The translations under genes were made by a program, and so were the position numbers. The notes below the pieces were generated by a model that was not told the origin of the DNA, did no database searches, and worked only from the letters and a program-made list of their open reading frames with translations. From Marsupella aquatica (lineage: Eukaryota; Marchantiophyta), in contig OZ316899.1 in the NCBI GenBank assembly GCA_973895155.1, positions 1,178,001 to 1,242,000 of the forward strand: a DNA stretch of 64,000 nucleotides. Direction: 5' to 3'. Positions 55,622-64,000 of the stretch are shown in pieces; within the stretch, counting starts at the first letter, position 1; the number at the start of each line of letters is the position of its first letter.

Positions 55622-56203
55622 ATGGACCACGCCTCTTCGAGAGACGCGCAGCTCGAGAGGGTTTGCGACTTCCTCAAAGAAGTTGAGAGAGGAGAGAAGT
55701 CACAAAGATGGAGGCTAAATCCGGAATCTTCCTTCATAGGAGGTTTGCCGGATGGTTTGGTCGTCGATAAAATTTGGCCTCTTTTGATGGATGAAAGTCT
55801 TAAGAGCGGAGATCTTGACCGAGAATTTTTTGTCTCTAGGACGACTGACATGATCCGACTTGCATCATGCAACAAAAAGTGGCAATTTCTAGTCAAAAAT
55901 ACAAAATTTTGGTTTGCTCTCGAAGAAGCAACAGAAAAAATAGAGAAGATCAACGACGACCTAGACTATGTCCCAGAAGCCAAACTTTTAACGCCACGGC
56001 ATCTCTTAAACGTTTTCAAAGACAACCTCTACGAGTTTTTGAGTATCGAGATACTTGGTTCCCTTCGTCCAGAGGACATAGTGATATTTTGGATGTTGTG
56101 GAACTGTTTGAATGCCGAACAAAGAGAAGTAGTGCAGGATAGATTCCGAGCCTCCAAAAATGATAACTCAAGGAAATCATTGTATTCCAAATTTTTTGAA
56201 TAA
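55622..56203 (+). CDS. F-box-like protein 2
   Basis: An open 193-residue frame from ATG 55622. Residues about 41-98 read GLPDGLVVDKIWPLL ... MIRLASCNKKWQFLVKNTKFW, matching the F-box pattern (LP..L...I...L, then rL..V.k.W..lv....fW). Layout and wording parallel F-box-like protein 1 immediately upstream, so they look like tandem paralogues. A palindrome copy lies 44 bp downstream, in what appears to be the leader intron of the next gene. No other domain is recognised. Confidence 0.45.
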   Translation: MDHASSRDAQLERVCDFLKEVERGEKSQRWRLNPESSFIGGLPDGLVVDKIWPLLMDESLKSGDLDREFFVSRTTDMIRLASCNKKWQFLVKNTKFWFALEEATEKIEKINDDLDYVPEAKLLTPRHLLNVFKDNLYEFLSIEILGSLRPEDIVIFWMLWNCLNAEQREVVQDRFRASKNDNSRKSLYSKFFE

Positions 56204-56246
56204 AATCAAAATCCATTTCATTTGTACTTGTTGTACTCAAGAGGCA

Positions 56247-56264
56247 CACGGAAAAGTGTTCCGC
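56247..56264 (+). promoter_or_regulatory. Palindrome copy in the leader intron of the ParB-like gene
   Basis: ACGGAAAAGTGTTCCGCG matches the array consensus except for the centre of the left arm. It lies between the F-box-like ORF and the acceptor TTTGTTTGCAG just before ATG 56305. Confidence 0.6.
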
Positions 56265-57561
56265 GAGCTCTAGATCTTGACTTTCTAATCGTGTTTGTTT
56301 GCAGATGGATTCCAAGATGGCTTCATCGTCAAAGAGAAAGGCTGAGACCGAAACACCCCAAAGGAACAAGGCTTACAAGGTTACTCGACGTGACGTTGAC
56401 ATTTCCCTTGGAAGATTCAAGGGTGCTAAGCTCTCAAAGGTGATGTGTGATGAGTCAAAATCAGTCCATCCGATGAAGATGGAGAAATGTCAGAGATTGG
56501 GGGTGGTTTGGTATGGAGGATGCCTCTTCCTTTGTGTTGAGACAGAGTCCTTCTCAGTGATTGCCGACCACAAAATAGTCGGATCGTTCTTCAAGCGGAA
56601 CTTGGGGCTTGCTGAATTCCAAGAGTGTCTCTGCCTCTTACTCAAAGACATTGAAGAGCAAACAAAAATTGCCATTTGCATGAGACTCCTAGAATATAAC
56701 AAGTTTGACCAAGCAGGGATCGATGAGGAATTGAAGAGGACAAACAAGTACAGAGATTTCACCTCCGATCGGCTCCTAAAGGAAAATATCCTTTTCCCAA
56801 TAACCCCTAAAGTTGTTTCCGGGGACACTCTCACCTTCTACTTTACAAGTATTTTTGAGTGGAGTAAGGAAGACTTTGTGAGAGACTTTATGGTCGGGAG
56901 GAAAGGCGAGATCCGTCCCGGAAATCTGCCAGAGGAGGTCAATGAGAAGAACGCGAAGGAAATGTTTAGTAATCTTTTGAACGAGTATAAGTTAGTGACT
57001 TTATTTGAAGGGAAATCCTTTGAGCTAGAGACACTCCAATGTAAATTAGGACCAGATGACTACAAATGTTGAGTCTTTGATAGGAAATACTGTGAAGTTC
57101 TGAAGGGGTCCATGATGGGTCACTCTTCCCTGGCATTGGAGAAAACTTGGCTCTACCTCATTCCAGTCCAGTGGGATGCAGACAAAGCTAAGAATGATCC
57201 GTTGTACAATCGGACTCCCTTCAAGTCAAAACCAACACTTGAAGATGTGAAGGATTGCTACTTCTGGATTATTGGAGGGCAACATACAATTGAAGCTTAC
57301 AAACTGCTAATTGCAGAAGAGAAATTTGATTCGATGAAAAAACAGGAACTCATGAATGTTACTGCCACTCTATTTTGGACACCATTCAATCTCGTGGGGA
57401 ATACAAAGATTATGGGGCTCTCTCAAGCCTTGAACAACATGAACAAGGCCACCATGTCGGAAAGTCAATTTTTGTTGATGGCCAAGCAAGTAAGGAAAAT
57501 CTGGGTGTCAGCGGGTTGACCACCATCATTGAGCGGACAAAAAGCAAATTCAATGTGGAAG

Positions 57562-57688
57562 GTATGTTTAAATCATCTTGTTTGAGTTTTCACTTATGTT
57601 ATTTTCAGAGAGAATTAAAATAACGACAGCCGCAGAACAGTGTTCCGTGGGGAATTTATGTTTCTAACTTTGATTCTGCCTATTGCAG
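57562..57688 (+). other. Intron with a palindrome copy
   Basis: Donor G/GTATGT and acceptor TATTGCAG; removal keeps the reading frame. It contains GCAGAACAGTGTTCCGTG (57630-57648), one mismatch from the palindrome consensus in the left arm. Confidence 0.7.
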
Positions 57689-58999
57689 CCATTTTGTGCA
57701 GCCGCCCATATTGCGTATCCAAATGCTGTCATGGTGAATGGAAACATGAGATTCATCGAGATGGCACCATTTTTATTTGAGATGAAGGATGACATGTTTG
57801 ACCTGTGGATGGAAGTTCAACGTCTCTCTAAAGATGGTCTCCTTATCCACTCAAATAAACTTCTCCAGCACAAAGCGAAGCCGTATGTGGATAGAACCAC
57901 CTGGCATCTCCGGAGAAGGTTCTTCAAGCACATGCAAGGCCTTGAGGATCAAGATCTAAAAAAGTTGGCAAAGTATTTGATTGCTAGTGAGAAGGTGTCA
58001 CTCTTCCCAAGCCGACCGAATGACAAGAATTACGACCCAGCTGAAATGGAGGGGTGGAGGTCACTTGAACAGTTTTGCCTCGAGAAGAAGAATAAGCGCA
58101 TCTTTGAATGCATATTTTTGTTCGAGTTCATTGAGAGAAGCAAAATAAACGAATTTTGGATTTTGAGCAAAGATGAACGAAAAAGAAAGGTGGATGACGT
58201 TCACAGTTTTTTCCATATTGATGGGCAGCGGATGCGGATGCTAAGGGAGTTGCTACCTCCTAGCCTCCTCCAAACTGGACGGCTCAACAATTTGAATTGG
58301 GCGAAACTGATCGATCAGATTCCGGTATCTTTCAAAGGTCTAGTAGACTCAATTTTGAGGTCTGTCGACCGGAACGGGAATCTACTTGTTGTGAAGAAGA
58401 ATGAGCTTTTTCATTTGCAATCGATTGAAGGGTTTGGAGGCAAGAAGTTTTTTGATGGTTTGTCTCAAACGCACCAGAATACCCCGGTGGACCTTTTCTA
58501 TTTTGATTTGACAAGGACATCTGAGTATGGTCCATATGACCATCATTTTTATCGTCGGTTTTTCCAAGCAACTTTGACGATTGGGGGTACCCGACATAAG
58601 GTGGTTCTGATTGTCAACCCTTTGGAGATTATTGACATGATGCGAGGCATCACACCGACCAAAAAATACATTTGTCTCCCAGCCCAACTTAATTTTCCGA
58701 GCTCGGAAAAAAACCGTAATGATATATTGTTGGATAATGAAGGGAAAATAACACAGTATGTGTTGTATTCCTTTTTTGATGAAGCGTTTGTCGGTTTGAA
58801 CCTTCTTGAAGAAAAGGAGTCATCTCTCAAAGACTCAGTGAGGAGGAAGCTCTCAAATTTTGATGAAGTGGACGTCCCCGAAAATCTAAGCAACGAGAAA
58901 AGTACTACATTTTTTGCATACCTGGTGAAGCTATTTCTATCGTCTGGTGATTCTGTCGTATGTTTTGGCGACAATCGTCGTCTTATCAAATGTTTGATG

Positions 59000-59108
59000 G
59001 TAAGTGAGTTAGCTATTCAATTTCATATGTTGTGGAACATATCAATGTTTTGAAATATTAAATACTGAATTTGACTACTGATCAACACAAATGGTTTCTT
59101 GGATATAG
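59000..59108 (+). other. Intron without a standard palindrome
   Basis: Donor GTAAGT, acceptor GATATAG, phase 0. It has ATGTTGTGGAACAT near 59028, which holds the two half-site words TGTT and GAACA in the opposite order. Confidence 0.65.
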
Positions 59109-59439
59109 GGGAATTCTATATTTGTGACAAGTTTTTGCTCCGTTGAGAGCCAAAATCTCCTTTCTGAATACTTGAATGCATTATATCCGTCATTCGACAA
59201 ACCAAGATGTGCCGAGCGTGAGACGCTCGAGAACCTCCTCCGGAGAAACGTTTTGAAGAAGAAGTCAATTTTTGAAGTCAGGGATGACATTCTTGATATC
59301 CTGAACGAGACCTATCAACTGACAGATGGTCAAATAAAACTTGTCATCAAGGAGTATGGGTTACAAGAGCGGCCTTCAGAAGATGATGATTTTGTCCTCT
59401 ACTCTCTTCCTAAGCTCCTTCCGACTGGACCTCTTGGCA

Positions 59440-59720
59440 GTAAGTGTTTTACAACAACTTTACTTCACTCTTTCTTTCAAATTTGCCAAATCTTGCTAGG
59501 GGGGTTTTTGACAAGTCCTTGCAAACGAAGATGAAGATCCCATCTGAATTTAGAGAACACTTCTTTACGCATTTATTCTCCGACGGAACGGTGTTCCGTG
59601 GGGTTTTTTTTAAGGAAGTTCCCTCGGGGTGTTAAACCAAATGAATTAACCGAATGAAAAGACCAAGACTTGGATATTTATTACAAACTGACATGGGTGT
59701 TATTAGGTGGAGACCTTGAG
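59440..59720 (+). other. Probable intron with a palindrome copy
   Basis: The donor GTAAGTG lies at 59440. The palindrome GACGGAACGGTGTTCCGTG is at 59582-59600. The acceptor is not certain; TTATTAG at 59706 is one option but does not give a clean frame into the acidic exon. Confidence 0.5.
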
Positions 59721-59724
59721 ACCA

Positions 59725-60941
59725 TTCAAGAAGGAGAGGTCGGAGTCCACCCAAGAGAATCGATCTCCAGGATGAGGAATTTGAGTCGGGTGACGAAAAA
59801 GAGAATGAGAAATCCGATCCCGAGGAGGGGCCACAGGATGATCTTCATGACGACGCCGATTGGGAGAACAAGCAAGAGTCTAATGATGACAACGATGATG
59901 ATGACAACGAAGCAGACTCCCGCGAAGGTGAACTACGTTCAAAAACCCGATGTGATCACGAAGGAAGGCAATTTCATCGAGATGAAGATGATGAAAGCAA
60001 ATCAACAAATGCAGATTCTGGGAATGAATATTTGTCCCCACGGTGGGAGACCGAAAAGTCAGACGGAGAATCGGAGGATTCTGAGAGTCGGGAAAGAGAG
60101 GCCGAGAAGTTGAGGAAAAAGAAGGCGGAGTTAGAGAAAGAGCTCGAGTTGGCAGAGAGAAAACTCAAGTTGGACTTGAAATCTGGCTCCGGATCAAAGC
60201 AGAATGTGGATGAGGGTGAGACTTTGGGAAAAAAGGAAAAGAAAGTATACGTCTTGAATAAGAAAAAAAAGGAAAGTGAAGATAGGGAGAGGAAGGAGAG
60301 ACAGAAAAAGGAACGGCGGGAGAAAGAGGACAAAGAGAAGGTGCTCCAGGAAGAAGAGTGTAAGGAGAGAGAGAAGAAAGAGAAGGACGAGGAACAAGAG
60401 CGGAAGGAGAGGGAGAAGAAAGAGAAGGACCAGGAAGAAGAGGGGAAGGAGAGGGAGAAGAAAGAGAAGGACGAGGAAGAACGAAAGAAGAAGAAAGAGG
60501 ATGAAGACCAAGATAAAGGGAACCAGGAGGAGGAAGAGAAGAAGGGGGAGGAAGACGATGAAGATAAGGAGAAGGACGAGGAGGAGAAGAAGGAGGGAAG
60601 GAGCAACATGAAGAGACTGAGAGGAAGGAAAAAGAAGAGGGGGAGAGTCAAGAGGCAGATGATGAACAAAATGAAGAGGAAGACAGGGAGAAGAAAGAAG
60701 AGGAAGGGAGGAAGAGGAGAGAAGCTGAACAGAGAGAAGAGTATGAGAGGAAAGATTCAGAGAGGAAGGAGTTGGAGAAGAAAGAATTGGAGAAAAAAGA
60801 GAGGAAAGAGAGTGAAAGAGAAGAGAAGGAAAGAGAAGAGAGGGAGAGGAGAGAGGGAGAAGAGAGAGAGAAGAGAGAAGCAGAAGAGAGAGAAGCGAGG
60901 GAAAGAGGAGAGAGGGAGAGGAGAGAAGCTCAAGAGAGAGA
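59725..60941 (+). CDS. Acidic and KEKE-type charged coiled-coil segment
   Basis: One frame runs from an acidic stretch (DDNDDDDNEADS, about 59888) through SPRWETEKSDGES and ELEKELELAERKLKLDLKSG into a very long Lys/Glu/Arg run (about 60270-60941). This is a highly charged helix of the KEKE type. It probably links the upstream methyltransferase-like part to the Ulp1 domain in one protein, but exon joins are unresolved. The complementary-strand ORFs (Ser/Phe/Leu-rich) are by-products. Confidence 0.5.
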
Positions 60942-62011
60942 TATTATATATAGATATCCATAGATATATTACATCCTGCATTAACGCAGGTCCTATTGTT
61001 CTCTATTGGCCATTCCTTGATTCAACATTCAATCATATGCAGAGTATCGATCATACATTCACACATACATTCACACATACAGGTTTCGGTACTGCGAACA
61101 TCTGTTAACCATGGAAGTAAGACTTGCTTATTCTGTATAACTACTCTTATTTATAAACTGTCAATTTTCAAAATAACTAGATCTATAAAGCTGAGTATCT
61201 TTCGATGCTGAGCACTGCTTGGTGACAGTGGTACTCAAACGCTGTGTCCATAGCATTGAGCATGGACCATATTTTTTTACCGGGAATGGACGGACTGTTT
61301 CCATTCACAATTCCAATGTCTTCGTTCAGCCCCCGCCATTGGATTGAGATTGTGCTTTAGTAGGCACAATTTCTAGTCCCATGTTTCTGCAGCGATGTCT
61401 AGACGGCTGCGGGGAGACATGGGCCGGAAAAAGTCGAGTCTCCCAAGCCTTGTTACGTTCCTTTTTATTATTAACTTCAACATCACATTCATGCATACCA
61501 ATACGTCGTGAATGGTATAGAAAAGAAGGAGCAACATCTGCTGTAAAAAAGTGTGAGCTAGCACCTGATTTGGTGGGTTGCCCATTGAGCCACGACAGGT
61601 TGTGTGTCACTGTGTTGCTTCAGCAGTCCTTGATTCTTGGTCTGCGCTGCTGGTCCCACGATCTCCTTGCCAGTGCAGTGTGTCCTCTTACTCTGCCATG
61701 CATGTCAGCCTATGCTTCCCACAGGGTGTGTGCTTCTTCACCTATCGAGTGTTTTCAGAGAAATGTAAGCTCTGTGGCTGGAGAGGAGAGAAGCTGAACA
61801 GAGAGAAGAGTATGAGAGGAAAGATTCAGAGAGGAAGGAGTTGGAGAAGAAAGAATTGGAGAAAAAAGAGAGGGAAGAGAGTGAAAGAGAAGAGAAGGAA
61901 AGAGAAGAGAGGGAGAGGAGAGAGGGAGAAGAGAGAGAGAAGAGAGAAGCAGAAGAGAGAGAAGCGAGGGAAAGAGGAGAGAGGGAGAGGAGAGAAGCTC
62001 AAGAGAGAGAA
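60713..62011 (+). repeat. Direct duplication (229 bp) flanking an unrelated 0.84-kb segment
   Basis: 60713-60941 and 61783-62011 are almost identical (one difference, AGGAAAG against AGGGAAG). Both are GA-rich coding sequence. Between them, 60942-61782 is of ordinary composition with short CATACATTCACA repeats at about 61050-61080. The arrangement repeat-insert-repeat could be an insertion with segmental duplication, unequal exchange, or an assembly fault in low-complexity DNA. Confidence 0.75.
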
Positions 62012-62771
62012 GAGAAGGAAAGAGGAGAGAGGGAGAGGAGAGAGGGAGAAGAGAGAGAGAACCAAGGGAAAGAGAAGAGAGGGAGAGGAGAGAAGCTCAA
62101 GAGAGAGAAGAGAAGGAAAGAGAAGAGAGGGAGAGGAGAGAGGGAGAAGAGAGAGAGAAGAGAGAAGCAGAAGAGAGAGAAGCGAGGGAAAGAGGAGAGA
62201 GGGAGAGGAGAGAAGCTCAAGAGAGAGAAGAGAAGGAAAGAGGAGAGAGGGAGAGGAGAGGGAGAAGAGAGAAGCAGAAGAGAGAGAAGCGAGGGAAAGA
62301 GAAGAGAGGGAGAGGAGAGAAGCTCAAGAGAGAGAAGAGGGGGAAAGAGAAGAGAGGGAGAGGAGAAAGCGAGAAGAGATGGAGAGGAGAAAGCGAGAAG
62401 AGATGGAGAGGAGAGAAGCTGAAGAGAAAGAAGACGATGAGAGGAGAGAGGGAGAAGAGAGAGAAGAGAGTGCAAGACAGGATCGGGAGAGAGAACAAGA
62501 TGAAGAGACGGACAGAAAAACTGAAGGGCAATCGAAAAGGGAAAGGAAAGAAGTTGATAGTGAACAAGATATGGAGTGGGCGCCTGATCCGCTCAACAAT
62601 GAAGCAAATGACTTCCTCCATTTCTCAGCTGACAATACGAGCTTGGACATGGCGACTGATATGCAATGCGCGGATACTTTGAGGGAGTTAAGACTCCCGT
62701 TTGGGGGACCAACGATTGAAGAAACAGAAGTTATCAAAATTGGAGTCTGGAAAGAGAAAACTCGATTTTGA
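61783..62771 (+). CDS. Charged coiled-coil segment, second part
   Basis: This frame continues the Arg/Glu/Lys run (EERERREGEE-type repeats) to about 62510, then turns to ordinary sequence, EWAPDPLNNEANDFLHFSADN and LRELRLPFGGPTIEE, before a stop at 62771. The repeat core is built from GAGAGAAGAG-type DNA and may vary in length between alleles. Confidence 0.5.
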
Positions 62772-62985
62772 TGACTCTTCTAATAATGACTTCATGAAGC
62801 CGCGGAACACTGTTCCGCCAGAGACCACTTCATCTCGGGACGGCAATTCGAGTCTTCATGGGACTGTAAAAGAGATATTGTCGCTATCAGATTTGAAAGC
62901 CATAAACTCGAGATCAGAGTCTGCTAGAGTCTGCTTCTTTGCGAGTTCCAAAGGTACCATTTCTGGAATTTTAGTGAAGCTTTAG
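62701..62985 (+). pseudogene. Linker before the Ulp1 domain, with palindrome in coding frame
   Basis: In the frame starting near 62701, KKQKLSKLESGKRKLDFDD is a possible nuclear localisation signal. The palindrome CGGAACACTGTTCCG at 62802-62816 is a perfect copy and falls inside this frame, encoding PRNTVPP. A frameshift or intron separates it from 61783-62771. Confidence 0.4.
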
Positions 62986-63040
62986 ACGGTTTCAACTAGT
63001 GTGGAACGAATAAGTGGCTAAAATAAACTTTGATTTTGCA

Positions 63041-63727
63041 GATAATGCCTCTTACATGATCTGAAAGTAGCAAGAGGTTGATAGACAAATCCCTCAGTCT
63101 ATCTTTGGATGATAGAGAGGTTTTGACTACTATCAATGACATTGACATCACTCGTAAAGTTATGAAGTCTCTCCGTCCCAGAGACTGGTTGGCCTCGGAT
63201 ATTATTAATGGATACTTCATTTTATCAAAGGAAAAAGTGATATCTTCAAGATGTCATTTTTTCAATACGGGTTTTATGGTAAACTCACAAAGAACGAATA
63301 TTGTTACAGTCCGTGCATATCAAGATGGTCGTCACGACTAGGATATAGCTTGTTTGATTGTGACAAAGTTTTTGTCCCAATTCTCCAGAACTTTCATTGG
63401 ACTCTTGCTATCATTGACTTCAAGAAAAAGAGTTTAAAATATTTAGACTCCTTTCATAATGCAGATTCCAAAGTACTAGAGAACTTATGGCGATATATGT
63501 TAGACGAAGCAAAAGATAAAGGACTTGCTTCTTTTGACATTAATGATTGGAGTCGATCCTTTCCAAAAGATATTCCAAAACAGGAGGATTCATATAATTG
63601 CGGAATGTTTGTAATTATGTTCACTTATTGTGAGAGTTTAGGAAAACCCTATTCATTCCATTGGAGTAGTCAATGTGTAAGTCAACGTGAAGTAGTTCTC
63701 CAATTACTGCGTAAGAGTATTAGTTAG
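63041..63727 (+). pseudogene. Ulp1/C48 family cysteine protease domain
   Basis: The acceptor TTTTGCAG at 63032-63039 starts the exon. LRPRDWLASDIINGYF is the entry motif of Ulp1 proteases. The catalytic set is visible: His in NFHWTLAIID, Asp in KYLDSF, Gln in KQEDSYNCG and Cys in the same motif. The frame shifts by one base near 63280, between FFNTGFM and the KLTKNEYCY segment, and a TGA lies at 63060-63062; otherwise the domain is complete. Ulp1 enzymes remove SUMO-like modifiers. Transposon-borne relatives are known in plant Mutator-like elements; their role there is unclear. Confidence 0.88.
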
Positions 63728-64000
63728 TCTATTAGAATCAGAATTCATTTTAGAATATGTTTCCTATTGAAATGTTTAATAAAATTGATATTGTAAGTAT
63801 TGGTTGTTACATGATTATGTGAGTAATATGTTATTGCTTTGTTTTATTTGGCACAGGTGGTGAAATATTTTAAAGGTACAAGATTGCTTGTACTTGATAT
63901 GGATGCATTTCTTTATTATCCTTGTGAGGTATCATCGAAGATCAACAAGTCGAGATTAATCGCGGTGGACAATGTTACAATATGTACACGACCATTTTTC
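63728..64000 (+). other. Intron and start of a further exon
   Basis: After the Ulp1 stop codon the sequence is AT-rich to an acceptor TTGGCACAG at about 63856. The next stretch reads VVKYFKGTRLLVLDMDAFLYY in an open frame to the window end, so the gene set continues outside. No family is recognised. Confidence 0.4.

Larger units (their letters stand above)
56305..59439 (+). pseudogene. ParB-like/methyltransferase-like protein
   Basis: Exons 56305-57561, 57689-58999 and 59109-59439 are joined in phase (donors GTATGT, GTAAGT, GTAAGT; acceptors ATTGCAG, GATATAG). Exon 1 has a basic start (SSSKRKAE) and, about residue 330, FWIIGGQHTIEAYKLL, resembling the ParB GG/GxHR box. Exon 2 has VDLFYFDLTRTSEYGPYDHHFY, resembling a degenerate DPPY methylase motif, and near its end VVCFGDNRRLIKCLM, joined across the intron to GNSIFVTSFCSVESQN. 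This recalls the cofactor-binding region of N6/N4 DNA methyltransferases. Stops TGA 57070-57072 and 57517-57519 are in frame and fit CGA decay. Both family calls are by eye, so confidence is modest. Confidence 0.45.

Noticed and set aside
59974-60669. Long Ser/Phe/Leu-rich minus-strand ORFs at 60-62.7 kb
   Set aside because: They are antisense to the GA-rich charged coiled coil and reflect its low complexity.
61381-61797. 138-residue ORF in the segment between the coiled-coil duplications
   Set aside because: No motif; it runs into duplicated GA-rich sequence and has no splice support.

Overview
The window is repeat-dense nuclear DNA of a plant-lineage eukaryote. The evidence is plant-type LINEs with reverse-transcriptase-associated zinc-binding (zf-RVT) domains, several Ty3/gypsy lineages, one Ty1/copia relic, spliceosomal introns, TATA boxes and long LTRs. 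I cannot name the species; a streptophyte with a transposon-rich genome (charophyte, bryophyte, lycophyte or fern) is my inference. I see no intact housekeeping gene, rRNA, convincing tRNA gene or CRISPR array. Nearly all coding regions are decayed copies of mobile elements.

Layout. 1-7377: Ty3 element A (plus strand, 5' end outside the window), whose 3' LTR is split by a 2.55-kb solo-LTR-like insert (4740-7290, TSD CTCCG/CTCTG). 7469-11458: a 3,990-bp TG...CA unit with TSD AGTGT that carries a long ORF. 11.46-13.34 kb: AT-rich DNA with a possible exon relic. 13.34-16.68 kb: two 5'-truncated LINEs in tandem, minus strand. 17.3-20.13 kb: an LTR, a tRNA-Met primer site and a gag relic, closed by an inverted LTR end. 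20.58-20.87 kb: chromodomain relic. 20.87-28.68 kb: Ty3 element G, minus strand. 28.66-29.40 kb: chromovirus RT fragment. 29.40-43.06 kb: Ty3 element F, minus strand, whose 4-kb 3' LTR (29401-38319) encodes an ORF and is itself split by element B (32738-37663, a deletion derivative of the A family).

43.5-64 kb is different. A decayed minus-strand gene of the type usually annotated DUF7869 (43554-46701) and a plus-strand gene set (about 55.0 kb to the window end) point away from each other. The plus set holds two F-box-like ORFs, a gene with a ParB-like motif followed by a methyltransferase-like region, a very charged coiled-coil segment, and a Ulp1/C48 cysteine protease with its catalytic residues visible. 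Both sets are preceded by arrays of one 15-bp palindrome (consensus CGGAACASTGTTCCG), and the same palindrome lies in introns and spacers of the plus set. I read 21 copies, all between 46.7 and 62.9 kb. This is my best candidate for an undescribed system: a large DNA element with its own dispersed protein-binding or methylation sites. The middle (47.7-54.2 kb) is satellite-like DNA, a solo LTR and a copia fragment that probably split the element.

Two themes recur. First, accessory ORFs lie inside LTRs: the integrase ORFs of F and G each run into a purine-rich tract followed at once by TGTGA..., so the long ORF downstream belongs to the 3' LTR. Second, wherever sister copies can be compared, most premature stops are C-to-T or G-to-A changes (CGA to TGA, CAG to TAG, TGG to TAG), as expected from deamination of methylated cytosine.
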